A stretch of 64,000 nt of DNA from Legionellaceae bacterium (GTDB lineage Bacteria > Pseudomonadota > Gammaproteobacteria > Legionellales > Legionellaceae): NCBI GenBank assembly GCA_018061965.1, contig JAGOTG010000007.1:1-64000 (forward strand), given 5' to 3'. The position numbers and the translations under genes are program-made. This document shows positions 28,496 through 37,234 of the stretch, piece after piece. Every line of letters starts with the position of its first letter. The stretch's first letter is position 1. The notes under the pieces were generated by a model. It ran no database searches and was not told the DNA's origin. It worked only from the letters and a program-made list of their open reading frames with translations.

Positions 28496-29206
28496 ATGGA
28501 TAAACCAAGCTTCCCTTTGGGGTTTGACACAGAAGATTTAGCACCTCAAGCAAGGGAAATTGCTACTCAATACCCTCTGACGCTAGACCAACAAAAACTC
28601 CCGCGACTTCAGCTCACCAAACGGGGCTTGGTGTTATTAATAGATAAATTTTCCCCGCTAATGGTCGATTTTAGTCCCCTATTAGTTCAACGCCGTTTAG
28701 ATAAAACCCATGGTTTGATTCGATCGTGTAAACCCGCTGCTGGCATGACAGTTTTGGACGTCACAGCAGGGTGGGGGCGTGACGCAGGGTTATTGGCGCA
28801 ATATGGCGCTCAAGTCCTCATGCTGGAACGCCAACCCGTGATGGCTGCTTTATTAGCAGATGGATTGCAACGCTTACCCCCTAATACGCTGTCGCTGTCG
28901 TGTATTCACCAAGATGCACTGATTTATTTCAGTCAATTAGAACCTAGTGATTATCCCGATGTTATTTACATCGACCCGATGCATCCCGAGCGCCATAAAT
29001 CTGCGTTGGTTAAAAAAGACATGCAAGCATTACAGCAATTATTTGGCCCAGACCAAGATGCGCCTGATTTGCTGAATTTGGCTGTGACGCGAGCCCAAAA
29101 AAGAGTCGTGGTCAAATGGCCGCAACGTTTGGCTCCATTGAAGACACCTGATTCCAGTATTCCTGGCAAGACGGTGCGTTTTGATGTGTATATCCCTCAA
29201 AAGTAG
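28496..29206 (+). CDS. rsmJ: 16S rRNA (guanine-1516-N2)-methyltransferase
   Basis: The 236-aa product is a Rossmann-fold SAM methyltransferase of the RsmJ/YhiQ family. It has LTLDQQKLPRLQLTKRGLVL, LDVTAGWGRDAGLLA (SAM motif I), LERQPVMAALLADGL and IDPMHPERHKSALVKKDMQ (motif IV). The arrangement and length (E. coli 250 aa) fit. The stop codon TAG at 29204-29206 is also the first three bases of the palindromic repeat TAGGTTGGGCC, so the repeat now supplies the end of the gene. No strong ribosome site is visible before ATG 28496. Confidence 0.93.
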   Translation: MDKPSFPLGFDTEDLAPQAREIATQYPLTLDQQKLPRLQLTKRGLVLLIDKFSPLMVDFSPLLVQRRLDKTHGLIRSCKPAAGMTVLDVTAGWGRDAGLLAQYGAQVLMLERQPVMAALLADGLQRLPPNTLSLSCIHQDALIYFSQLEPSDYPDVIYIDPMHPERHKSALVKKDMQALQQLFGPDQDAPDLLNLAVTRAQKRVVVKWPQRLAPLKTPDSSIPGKTVRFDVYIPQK

Positions 29207-29293
29207 GTTGGGCCTTGGCCCAACAACGCGCGCAGCGCACCATTCGCTGTCAAATGAAGGGCTGTGCTTTGCTGTTGGGCCAAGGTCCAACCG
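29204..29293. repeat. Palindromic repeat copy with longer loop, overlapping the rsmJ stop
   Basis: TAGGTTGGGCCTTGGCCCAAC opens the copy and GTTGGGCCAAGGTCCAACC closes it. A ~50-base GC-rich insertion replaces the usual 11-base loop. The first three bases are the rsmJ stop codon. The following stretch to ~29380 has fragments of a GTCATCC-type repeat (CTTCCTGAACGCGG, GATCCTTCGCTACGC). Confidence 0.75.
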
Positions 29294-29480
29294 TACCGGT
29301 TAACTACACACCCCATACATCTTCCTGAACGCGGCGAGCACGCATCCATAAGCTATGAGATCCTTCGCTACGCACGGGATATCGTGTAAGCAGGTACAAA
29401 TTTAAATCCCCTAAAATTGGATTCCCAGACAAGTATGTTCTATATTTAAACTATTACAGTAAAATATTTGAGGTTATATC

Positions 29481-30905
29481 ATGGCAATGGATAAAATGTA
29501 TCCCCTATCAAATAAAGATGGTAAACCACTGATTGATAGAGCAGTGACCTCCACTGCGACAAGAAGATATGGCGATGCAGACTTATACAAAGCGGCAATT
29601 GCAAGCCAGTTTAACGTTGAAGGCAACATCGTCCCCACCCGAGTTTCTGGTGCGTTGTGGGGTCCTAAAGCTAAAATATATGATGAATTATCCAGTGCGG
29701 TCACCGCAATTGAGCGCGGTCAAAAAGATAATTGGCATCCAAGAAATTGGATTTCAGGAATGAATAACCCATCTCTAGACGTGACAAATGCGTCTATCGA
29801 ATTGTTGGAAATATGTCGAGAAGAATTAATGAAAATCGACGAGATCAATAAAGACCCTAGATGGAATGCGCAAGAGAAAAAAGCCAAAATAGCAGAACAA
29901 AAAGCCTATGTTTTTGGTTTATTGGCAGACATTAGAAACGCCAATGCCAGAGAGCGAACTTTTCAGTGGTCACGCGATTTCTTCTCTTCATTGGGCAAAA
30001 ATTTTAGACCAGAATTAAATAAAACCAATATTTCTTTGGCAGTGATAGGTTTAGGTATTTGTGTCGCTTTACCGATTGTGGGTGCGGCTGCACTAGCAGC
30101 GGCTTACGTCTTGCCTGTTGTGTTCGGATTGTTCTGTGTATTTGCTTTGTGTAAACTGGTGCAAGGTGTGTACAATTCCTGGCAGGATGCAAATAAGCTC
30201 GCTACGAAATCGAAGAATGCCTCTGGGGATAAAATTTTATCTCAAGTAGCCATGTTTAAGGAAAAGAATTTAAGTATTCCTAGACAAGAAAGGGACGCCG
30301 CTAAAGTTGAGATGGATTCTACCCAACAACTTGTTACGGAACATCAAAAACAATTGGCTGCAGAGCTTGAAAAACTTAAAGTGCCGATACTACAAAAAAT
30401 TGATGTTTTAACTTTGGAAAATGCAGAGCTTGAGCAAGTCATATTGAAGCAAAGGCAAATAATAGCTACTCCAGTAAAAAGAGGTGTTAACAAAGCAACG
30501 CGTGATGAAGAATGTCTACGAACAATAACTGGCGCTGAAGATAAGATTCGTAATAATAAAGTGGAGCAGGGCCGTCTTACTCTGACGGAGTTGCCTAAGT
30601 ATGCGGTTATGGCTGATGCAAGCAACCCTGCACTTCCCGTTTTGGATGCAAATACAAAGTTGCTTCCTCAAATTAGCGCAATCTTAGCTAAGCTTACTCC
30701 TGTGGCCACTGCACTCCCAGGCAAAGTAAAGACGCATGCTGATAAAGAAAAAGCTTGTTTAGCTGCTGAGCAATCAGCCAAACAAAGCCGAGCCCGTGCT
30801 AGTAAAACCCCAGACCCTACTACTGCTTCGAGAAAAACTTTGAAAGAGATACTCGATGATGGGACAGGACCAGATGGCTTAGCAACACCAAGAAAGACAA
30901 TATAG
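29481..30905 (+). CDS. Protein of unknown function with central membrane hairpin and coiled coil
   Basis: I do not recognise the 474-aa product. It has a soluble N-terminal half and two adjacent hydrophobic segments (~183-228, AVIGLGICVALPIVGAAALA and VVFGLFCVFALCKLVQG). A Lys/Glu-rich coiled coil (~275-345) and a basic, probably disordered tail (SRARASKTPDPTTASRKTL) follow. There is no signal peptide. ATG 29481 follows GAGG. The monocistronic setting and the membrane-hairpin plus coiled-coil layout recall vacuole-membrane effectors of intracellular bacteria; this is inference only. Confidence 0.7.
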   Translation: MAMDKMYPLSNKDGKPLIDRAVTSTATRRYGDADLYKAAIASQFNVEGNIVPTRVSGALWGPKAKIYDELSSAVTAIERGQKDNWHPRNWISGMNNPSLDVTNASIELLEICREELMKIDEINKDPRWNAQEKKAKIAEQKAYVFGLLADIRNANARERTFQWSRDFFSSLGKNFRPELNKTNISLAVIGLGICVALPIVGAAALAAAYVLPVVFGLFCVFALCKLVQGVYNSWQDANKLATKSKNASGDKILSQVAMFKEKNLSIPRQERDAAKVEMDSTQQLVTEHQKQLAAELEKLKVPILQKIDVLTLENAELEQVILKQRQIIATPVKRGVNKATRDEECLRTITGAEDKIRNNKVEQGRLTLTELPKYAVMADASNPALPVLDANTKLLPQISAILAKLTPVATALPGKVKTHADKEKACLAAEQSAKQSRARASKTPDPTTASRKTLKEILDDGTGPDGLATPRKTI

Positions 30906-30937
30906 TGGCTAAGCCGCGCGCGTCAGAGGTAGTATGA

Positions 30938-30972
30938 AACAGCGCCACGCCCTGACCGTTGTGGCGCTGTTT
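30938..30972. terminator. Bidirectional terminator between convergent genes
   Basis: AAACAGCGCCAC (30938-30949) pairs perfectly with GTGGCGCTGTTT (30961-30972). T residues lie on the plus-strand side (GTTTTGTTG) and A residues on the other. It can end both the 474-aa gene and dsbD. Confidence 0.85.
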
Positions 30973-30983
30973 TGTTGTGAGCG

Positions 30984-32792
30984 TTAGTCAGGCTCCACTG
31001 CTTTGTCGATTCGTGCCAATAAAGTATCCAAATCCAAAGTACCTACCCATTGTAAATCCGAGTCCACATTGCCTGCGCTGTCATAAAAGAGGAACGTTGG
31101 GGGTGCAATCACATTGAAATATTTGAGTAAGGCTTGGGTATCTGCGTTGTTCTTCGAGAGATCCACTTGGACGATGAGAATCCGATCGGCATAAGCAGCC
31201 AATTCGGGTGATTGCATGATGTTTTTTTCAATTTGCTGACAGCTCTCACACCAGGTGGCATAAAAATCTAGTAGCACAGGTTGCTCTGTGCTCAATGCTT
31301 CGGTCAAAACTAGCTGGGCTTGCGCTACAGAGGTGACCACCTTTCTGTTGGGGCTAGGCACCTGAGCGGGTACTGATGAGCGATTGCGCAGAGGTTGCCA
31401 AGGATTGGTATGGCCGGCGCTGGCACCATATAAAATAAATCCTCCGAAAATAATCAGCATGATTCCGACGGCCTGTTTGATAACGGACCTACCGGTTTGG
31501 GGTGAATAAAACGGTTTTAAGCCTAGTCCACAACTGATAAACAAAGCTGACCACAGTAGCATACAGACTATGGGTGATAGCAAACGTTCTAGCAAATGGA
31601 TGGCCAAACCTAATAAGAGCATCCCAAAAATATACTTAATGGTATTCATCCATTGTCCTGCTTTGGGCAGCAGTTTGCCAGCGGATGCGCCAATCAAGAG
31701 CAGAGGCGTGCCCATACCCAATCCCAGGAAGAATAAGGCCAATAATCCTAATAAGGCAGAGCCCGTTTCGGCGATATAACTCAAAGCCCCAATCAGAGGA
31801 GGGGTGACGCAAGGCGATAGAATCAAAATCGACATTGAGCCCATGATGGCTGCATTCAGGTAATGTCCGCCTTGATGACTGCGGGTCACTTTTGCAAGAC
31901 GTTCTTGCCATGCCGTCGGTAGTCGAAATTCATAGACGTTGAACATCGATAACGCCAAGACTACAAACACCATACTAAATGCTCCCAGAACCCAAGGAGA
32001 TTGGAGTACAACCTGTAAATTGGCGCCCAATAGGGCAATGATTGCCCCGATTACCCCATAGGTCACCGACATGCTGAGTACATAGCTTAATGACAAAAGA
32101 AAGGCTTTGCGCGTGGAGATCGTATGTCCATGACCGACGATGATACTTGATAGCACTGGGATCATAGGTAAAACACAAGGCGTAAAAGCAAGTAGGAGTC
32201 CAAATCCAAAAAAACTGATGAGTATCCATGCTGGGCTTGCGGTGAGAAACAACGTTTTGACGTCCGCGCTAGAGCGATTACGGGGTGTGTGTGGGACGAC
32301 GGGGGCCGGGGCATTGACCGGAGCGTAAGCTTGCTCTGTCTCAAACTCGGCATGGGCTTGAGTCAGCTCATGCTCTTTGTCGAAGCTGAGTTGGATGTCC
32401 CGCCTTTGTGGAGGATAACAGAATCCTGCATCGGAGCAACCTTGGTAATGCACGGTTATAGAGACTTCCCCGCCAGTATTCACTAATACCGGGACTGCTA
32501 GGGTTAATTTATCACGATAAACAAGCATGTTTTTCCCTTGTTTAGAGACTTTGGTTTCGGGATCCGGGAAAGAAATGACGCCAATATGTAAATATTTATT
32601 TTGCGAGTTCTCAATCCAAATGTGTTCTCGATATAAAAAATACCCCTCTTTGATGGTCCAATCCAACTTCAAAGTATTGGCATCGAATTGACTGAAACTG
32701 AACTGGAAGACTTGATCGTCAGGTAAAGGCGCGGAGAAAGACCACAGGGGCAAACACCATAAAAGGCACAACAGAACAATTCGCAAGCGCAT
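30984..32792 (-). CDS. dsbD: Thiol:disulfide interchange protein DsbD
   Basis: DsbD passes electrons from cytoplasmic thioredoxin across the inner membrane to periplasmic isomerases and cytochrome maturation. The 602-aa product has a signal peptide and an N-terminal periplasmic domain with a Cys pair at ~119 and ~125 (GCSDAGFC). An eight-helix membrane domain carries FTPCVLPMIP and SPCVTPPLIGAL, and the C-terminal thioredoxin domain has WCESC (~512-516). All three redox Cys pairs are present. A Com1/DsbA2-like protein in the same window is a candidate redox client. Confidence 0.96.
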   Translation of the reverse strand: MRLRIVLLCLLWCLPLWSFSAPLPDDQVFQFSFSQFDANTLKLDWTIKEGYFLYREHIWIENSQNKYLHIGVISFPDPETKVSKQGKNMLVYRDKLTLAVPVLVNTGGEVSITVHYQGCSDAGFCYPPQRRDIQLSFDKEHELTQAHAEFETEQAYAPVNAPAPVVPHTPRNRSSADVKTLFLTASPAWILISFFGFGLLLAFTPCVLPMIPVLSSIIVGHGHTISTRKAFLLSLSYVLSMSVTYGVIGAIIALLGANLQVVLQSPWVLGAFSMVFVVLALSMFNVYEFRLPTAWQERLAKVTRSHQGGHYLNAAIMGSMSILILSPCVTPPLIGALSYIAETGSALLGLLALFFLGLGMGTPLLLIGASAGKLLPKAGQWMNTIKYIFGMLLLGLAIHLLERLLSPIVCMLLWSALFISCGLGLKPFYSPQTGRSVIKQAVGIMLIIFGGFILYGASAGHTNPWQPLRNRSSVPAQVPSPNRKVVTSVAQAQLVLTEALSTEQPVLLDFYATWCESCQQIEKNIMQSPELAAYADRILIVQVDLSKNNADTQALLKYFNVIAPPTFLFYDSAGNVDSDLQWVGTLDLDTLLARIDKAVEPD

Positions 32793-32866
32793 CCAAACCC
32801 CAAATAAATGACATAATCTTGATTCTAACCAGGGTTACACAAATAAACTATAAAATTTTATTCATG

Positions 32867-32900
32867 CCCCTTGAAAATGGATTGGATAATCCCAATATAT
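32867..32900 (+). promoter_or_regulatory. Heat-shock (sigma-32-type) promoter of groES-groEL
   Basis: CCCCTTGAAA at 32867-32876 matches the sigma-32 -35 consensus (CTTGAAA). CCCAATATAT at 32891-32900 resembles the -10 consensus (CCCCATnT). The 14-bp spacer is in the expected range. It lies about 104 bp before the groES start. Confidence 0.75.
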
Positions 32901-33003
32901 GCTGCATCAGCGTGATTAACACTGAAGTAAGCTTGTGTAGACATAATCTGCTATGATTCGTCTACTCAAATTGAGAGACATAATAAATCAGGAGGCTTTA
33001 GGT

Positions 33004-33300
33004 ATGAGTATTAAAATTCGTCCTTTACATGATCGAGTCGTTGTTCGTCGCTTAGAAGATGAACGTACTTCAGCAGGTGGTATTGTGATTCCAGATAGCG
33101 CAGCTGAAAAGCCAATGCGTGGTGAAGTTGTAGCAATTGGAACTGGCAAAATATTAGATAATGGCGATACGCGCGCTTTAGCGGTCAAAGTGGGTGACGT
33201 GGTATTGTTCGGTAAGTATAGCGGTACGGAAGTCAAAATTAATCATCAAGAACTCGTTGTGATGAAAGAAGATGACATCATGGCTGTGGTTGAAAAATAA
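33004..33300 (+). CDS. groES: Co-chaperonin GroES
   Basis: This is the 98-aa lid of the GroEL chamber. It begins [20 protein letters not shown], has the mobile loop region ([20 protein letters not shown]) and ends with [13 protein letters not shown] 33004 is preceded by a strong AGGAGG at ~32990-32995; an upstream in-frame start at 32953 is rejected. It is the first gene of the bicistronic groESL operon, behind a heat-shock-type promoter. Confidence 0.98.
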   Translation: MSIKIRPLHDRVVVRRLEDERTSAGGIVIPDSAAEKPMRGEVVAIGTGKILDNGDTRALAVKVGDVVLFGKYSGTEVKINHQELVVMKEDDIMAVVEK

Positions 33301-33334
33301 TTTATTTTTGAAGATCTAATGGGAGAAAATGCAA

Positions 33335-34990
33335 ATGGCTAAAGATCTACGTTTTGGCGATGAAGCGCGTCAACAAATGATGGCCGGTGTGAATGCTCTG
33401 GCAAATGCTGTACAAGTGACCATGGGACCGAGCGGACGCAACGTTGTACTAGAAAAATCGTATGGCGCGCCGACTGTTACCAAAGATGGTGTTTCTGTTG
33501 CGAAAGAAATTGAATTTGAAGAACGCTTTAAAAATATGGGCGCACAGATGGTTAAAGAAGTGGCTTCTAAAACTTCTGATGTTGCTGGAGATGGTACGAC
33601 TACTGCGACTGTATTGGCGCGTGCGATTCTGGTGGAAGGGCACAAATTAGTTGCTGCTGGTATGAACCCAATGGACTTGAAGCGTGGTATCGACAAAGCA
33701 GTCTATGCAATGACTAAAACATTGCATGAAATGTCTAAGCCTTGCAAAGATGGTAAAGCTATTGCCCAAGTAGGTGCTATTTCTGCTAATTCTGATGCAG
33801 ATATTGGTAAGATCATTGCTGATGCGATGGAAAAAGTGGGTAAAGAGGGTGTGATCACCGTTGAAGATGGCACTGGCATGGACAACGAATTGTCTGTGGT
33901 AGAAGGGATGCAATTTGATCGTGGGTATATTTCTCCTTACTTTATCAACAATCAACAAAATATGTCCGCAGAATTGGAACATCCTTACATTCTGTTAGTC
34001 GACAAGAAAATTTCCAGTATTCGCGATATGTTGTCGGTATTGGAAGGCGTTGCAAAATCTGGCCGTCCATTATTAATTATCGCAGAAGATGTAGAAGGCG
34101 AAGCTTTGGCTACGTTGGTTGTGAACAATATGCGTGGGATTGTTAAAGTATGTGCTGTCAAAGCGCCTGGCTTTGGAGATCGACGTAAAGCGATGTTACA
34201 AGATATTGCTATTTTGACTAGTTCACAAGTGATTGCTGAAGAAGTTGGCAAGAGTTTAGAAGCGGCTACTTTAGAAGATTTAGGCAGTGCTAAACGAGTG
34301 TTGATTACCAAAGACACCACGACCATTATTGATGGCCAAGGTAAAGATAAAGACATTAAAGCTCGCGTTGATCAAATTCGTGCGCAAATGAAGGAAACAA
34401 GTTCTGATTATGATCGTGAAAAATTGCAAGAGCGAGTCGCTAAATTGGCTGGTGGGGTTGCAGTGATCAAAGTCGGTGCTTTGACTGAAATTGAAATGAA
34501 AGAAAAGAAAGCCCGAGTTGAAGATGCATTGAATGCTACGCGCGCAGCGGTTGAAGAAGGTATCGTCGCGGGTGGTGGTGTTGCATTGGTCAGAGCTGGC
34601 AAAAAAGCATTGGAAAATTTGAAAGGCGAAAATCATGACCAGAATATGGGTATTGAGATTCTAATTCGCGCTATTGAAGCACCTTTGCGTCAAATCGTGA
34701 CTAATGCTGGTTATGAAGCCTCGGTGGTCTTGAATAAAGTTGCAGAAGGCAAAGGTAACTTTGGCTTTAATGCTGCAACAGGCGAGTATGGCGATATGGT
34801 AGAAATGGGTATTTTGGATCCAACCAAAGTAACTCGTACTGCTTTGCAAAATGCAGCATCGGTTGCGAGCTTAATGCTGACAACTGAATGCATGATTGCA
34901 GATCTGCCGAAGAAAGATGACGCTGCTGATGCAGGCGCTGGTGGTATGGGCGGCATGGGCGGTATGGGTGGCATGGGCGGTATGATGTAA
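33335..34990 (+). CDS. groEL: Chaperonin GroEL
   Basis: This is the 60-kDa ATP-dependent folding chamber subunit, 551 aa. It shows [34 protein letters not shown], the [12 protein letters not shown] nucleotide loop, and the family signature [15 protein letters not shown]. It ends in the GGM-repeat tail. ATG 33335 is chosen over an ATG two codons upstream because the protein family starts MAKD; GGGAG lies at 33321-33325. Only 34 bp separate it from groES. Confidence 0.98.
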   Translation: MAKDLRFGDEARQQMMAGVNALANAVQVTMGPSGRNVVLEKSYGAPTVTKDGVSVAKEIEFEERFKNMGAQMVKEVASKTSDVAGDGTTTATVLARAILVEGHKLVAAGMNPMDLKRGIDKAVYAMTKTLHEMSKPCKDGKAIAQVGAISANSDADIGKIIADAMEKVGKEGVITVEDGTGMDNELSVVEGMQFDRGYISPYFINNQQNMSAELEHPYILLVDKKISSIRDMLSVLEGVAKSGRPLLIIAEDVEGEALATLVVNNMRGIVKVCAVKAPGFGDRRKAMLQDIAILTSSQVIAEEVGKSLEAATLEDLGSAKRVLITKDTTTIIDGQGKDKDIKARVDQIRAQMKETSSDYDREKLQERVAKLAGGVAVIKVGALTEIEMKEKKARVEDALNATRAAVEEGIVAGGGVALVRAGKKALENLKGENHDQNMGIEILIRAIEAPLRQIVTNAGYEASVVLNKVAEGKGNFGFNAATGEYGDMVEMGILDPTKVTRTALQNAASVASLMLTTECMIADLPKKDDAADAGAGGMGGMGGMGGMGGMM

Positions 34991-35094
34991 GCCCAAATTA
35001 AAGCAATGTTCGATTTTTTGGGGTGTCCCCAGGTACTGCGGTACTCAGCATTTCTCCTAAAAGTCGAACAGGCCTTAAGTTACCTAGTAATAAT

Positions 35095-35122
35095 AAAAAA
35101 TCCGCCAATTGGCGGATTTTTT
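35095..35122 (+). terminator. groESL intrinsic terminator
   Basis: AATCCGCCAATTGGCGGATT is a perfect palindrome followed by eight Ts and preceded by As. This is a textbook rho-independent terminator about 105 bp after the groEL stop. Confidence 0.93.
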
Positions 35123-35137
35123 TTGACTGATAGATTG

Positions 35138-35231
35138 TAGGTTGGGCCAAGGCCCAACGAAGCACTGCTGTTGGGCCAAGGCCCAACCTACTTCTTTTAT
35201 TAATTGATTAACTCAAAATTAAAAGACTATA
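35138..35231. repeat. MITE-like palindromic element, inverse orientation, one end
   Basis: The 53-bp core 35138-35190 has the loop GAAGCACTGCT, the reverse complement of the loop in the other two 53-bp copies. The right side runs to AAAATTAAAAGACTATA at 35231, matching the terminal inverted repeat. The left end is missing, replaced by the groEL terminator. Confidence 0.78.
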
Positions 35232-35359
35232 TCTATTGCTACACCATCCATTTGTATTTTAGTACAAAACATCAAAATACCAGGGGCCTATTTCAATCCT
35301 AACCTTTTTAAACTAAATGTAGATTAGCCTTTGAGAATATTGTCGAGCTCAAGACCTTG

Positions 35360-35389
35360 GTGTTTTCCTTTTTTTTTCAAGGAAAACAC
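35360..35389. repeat. Hairpin upstream of the small membrane protein gene
   Basis: GTGTTTTCCTT (35360-35370) and AAGGAAAACAC (35379-35389) form a perfect 11-bp stem with a T-rich loop, 77 bp before the start at 35466. It could be an attenuator or an RNA stability element; the sequence alone does not decide. Confidence 0.55.
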
Positions 35390-35465
35390 TAGGGGCTATT
35401 GTCTTGATACATCATGAATGTGGTTTATTATTAAAAGGATCACCTCTATTTTAAAGGAAAAAATA

Positions 35466-35630
35466 ATGGGCACAATTTTGTTGATTTTATTGATATTACT
35501 GCTGCTTGGTGGCTTGCCAACATGGGGTTATAGTCGAAGCTGGGGATATGGTCCCACCGGGCTTATCGGAACAATTTTAATAATTTATTTAATACTCGTG
35601 TTGTTAGGTCGTGTTTCCATAGGGTTTTAG
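35466..35630 (+). CDS. Small DUF3309-type membrane protein
   Basis: This 54-aa product has two hydrophobic helices (GTILLILLILLLLGGLP and GLIGTILIIYLILVLLG) joined by TWGYSRSWGYGPT. That is the layout of the DUF3309 family of tiny membrane proteins with unknown function. I chose ATG 35466 because AAAGGA is well placed and the family starts MGT; the frame extends upstream to 35418 without support. It is monocistronic, with a hairpin ahead of it and a perfect palindrome after it. Confidence 0.8.
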   Translation: MGTILLILLILLLLGGLPTWGYSRSWGYGPTGLIGTILIIYLILVLLGRVSIGF

Positions 35631-35651
35631 CGAGTTAATTGACTCAAATCC

Positions 35652-35685
35652 TTCTGTAGGTTGGGCCAAGGCCCAACCTACAGAA
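35652..35685. repeat. Perfect 34-bp palindrome between convergent genes
   Basis: TTCTGTAGGTTGGGCC-AA-GGCCCAACCTACAGAA is a half copy of the dispersed repeat, trimmed to a single perfect palindrome. It sits between the DUF3309-type gene and phhB (convergent) and could serve as a shared terminator. Confidence 0.85.
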
Positions 35686-35694
35686 AAACGTATA

Positions 35695-36033
35695 TTAGCT
35701 TAGCAATTGATCAAATTTTGCAGCACATATAAAGTCATTAAGTGACAGGCCTTGCAGGGCGTGGGTCATCAAAGTGATGTGACAGTAATTATAACCAACC
35801 TCTAGATCGGGATGGTGATTTTCTTGATTGGCAATCCATGCCATAGCATTCACAAAGGCCATCGTTTCATAAAAGTTATTAAACGAAAGCGATTTTTTAA
35901 TCCGACGATGATCGGCTGTTACTGACCATTCTTCAGATAATTGATGCATCAATGGTTCTATCTGTGCTGGTTCAAGCGCTTTCCCAATGCCTTCACATGA
36001 TTCGCAGCGTTTTGTACTTAAAGCAGTAGACAT
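35695..36033 (-). CDS. phhB: Pterin-4-alpha-carbinolamine dehydratase
   Basis: The enzyme dehydrates 4a-hydroxytetrahydrobiopterin and regenerates the pterin cofactor of aromatic amino acid hydroxylases. The 112-aa product carries the family motif ENHHPDLEVGYNYCHITLMTH and the helix FVNAMAWIANQ. Length is normal. No phenylalanine hydroxylase gene is in the window. It ends hisC-phhB on the minus strand with 14 bp between, so co-transcription is likely. Confidence 0.94.
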   Translation of the reverse strand: MSTALSTKRCESCEGIGKALEPAQIEPLMHQLSEEWSVTADHRRIKKSLSFNNFYETMAFVNAMAWIANQENHHPDLEVGYNYCHITLMTHALQGLSLNDFICAAKFDQLLS

Positions 36034-36047
36034 AATGTATCCCTTCT

Positions 36048-37163
36048 CTATGGTTTGAGCTCTAATAAATCAAAAAACTCGCGCAAAAAGCGTTTGTTTT
36101 GTTCGGTTGTGCCAATGGTAACACGAAGATAAGAATTCAGACCATAAGTATGTAAAGGTCGAATAATGATGCCGCGTTCTTGTAATTTTTTTGCCATGGT
36201 AACGGCGCCATCTTGACCGCAATCAATCGTGATAAAATTGCTGGAAGGGGGAATATAACGAATATGATGTGCATCAAGCAATTCAGTCATTTCTTGGCGT
36301 TCACGTGCCACATGCTGCTGGGTATGCCGGATAAACGCTTGGTCTTGCAGTGCTGCGCGAGCGCCATGCATGGCCAGAATATTTGCAGTAAAGGGCAAAT
36401 GCACTTTTTGAATAACTTCCGTGATTTGCGGATCAGCAATGGCATATCCCAAACGTAAGCCAGCTAAGCCATAGGCTTTAGAAAAGGTGCGGGTGATGAT
36501 TAAGTTTCGATACTTGTTGAGGAGTTGCAGACTGGGCATACTTCCAGGTGGTAAAAATTCATAATAGGCTTCGTCCAAAACTAATAACGTGGTCTCTGGA
36601 ATATTCTGTAAAATTTGTTCAATTGAAGCGAGATCCATGACAGAACCAATGGGATTACTGGGATTATCGATAAAAATTAATGCCGTTTTGGGGGTGCAAG
36701 CTGCCAGCAATGCCTCAATATTTACTTGCCAATTCTGCAACGCGAGTAAAACCACTTCTACGCCCAAGGTATGAGCTTGGATGGCATAAGAATTGAAAGC
36801 ATAATCATGCGTCAACATCTGCTTATCTTCTAAGAGTGCAAAAGCGGTGAGGAGGACGCCAAATAAAGAATCAGAACCATTGGCTAAGGTAAGCATATTA
36901 GTGGGGACTTGCAAAAAGTCGCTGAGGTCTTGACGTAAGGGATGATGCGCTTCTGCGGGGTAGCGTGCGATCAGTTTGGGATCTAGACTCTGAAAGGCTT
37001 CAGTTACTTTGGGACTACACCCGAACGCATTTTCATTCGAAGCCAATTTGATGATGTCGCTGATACCATATTCTTTTGCAACTTCTTCGATACTTTTACC
37101 TGGTACATAAGGCGAAAGTACTTGAATTCCTCGATGTGACAAGGTGGTAAAATCACAGATCAT
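36048..37163 (-). CDS. hisC: Histidinol-phosphate aminotransferase
   Basis: This PLP-dependent class I/II aminotransferase acts in histidine synthesis; HisC2-type enzymes also take aromatic substrates. The 371-aa product has IIKLASNENAFGCSP, DNPSNPIGS, LDEAYYEF, and the PLP-lysine segment TRTFSKAYGLAGLRLGYA. I place the start at ATG 37163, behind AAGGAG with 7-bp spacing. The longer frame to 37256 overlaps the divergent prepilin gene and is rejected. Pairing with phhB rather than other his genes hints at a role in aromatic amino acid metabolism. Confidence 0.93.
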   Translation of the reverse strand: MICDFTTLSHRGIQVLSPYVPGKSIEEVAKEYGISDIIKLASNENAFGCSPKVTEAFQSLDPKLIARYPAEAHHPLRQDLSDFLQVPTNMLTLANGSDSLFGVLLTAFALLEDKQMLTHDYAFNSYAIQAHTLGVEVVLLALQNWQVNIEALLAACTPKTALIFIDNPSNPIGSVMDLASIEQILQNIPETTLLVLDEAYYEFLPPGSMPSLQLLNKYRNLIITRTFSKAYGLAGLRLGYAIADPQITEVIQKVHLPFTANILAMHGARAALQDQAFIRHTQQHVARERQEMTELLDAHHIRYIPPSSNFITIDCGQDGAVTMAKKLQERGIIIRPLHTYGLNSYLRVTIGTTEQNKRFLREFFDLLELKP

Positions 37164-37234
37164 GTTGGTGCTCCTTGCATTAGATCCAGCAAACGCGATA
37201 CAGTTTCCCATCCAACCGACCACATGGAAGAAAG

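Larger units (their letters stand above)
34991..35465. other. Intergenic region after groEL: structured stretch, terminator, repeat, hairpin
   Basis: I see no gene here. TGTTCGATTTTT (35007-35018) pairs with AAAAGTCGAACA (35056-35067) around two smaller hairpins, including GGGGTGTCCCC. Then come the groEL terminator, a palindromic repeat copy, and a hairpin at 35360-35389. Possible explanations for 35007-35067 are a 3' UTR structure or a decayed inverted-repeat element. Confidence 0.5.

Noticed and set aside
33370-34974. Several minus-strand ORFs across groEL
   Set aside because: They are antisense shadows of a highly conserved gene with biased codon use.
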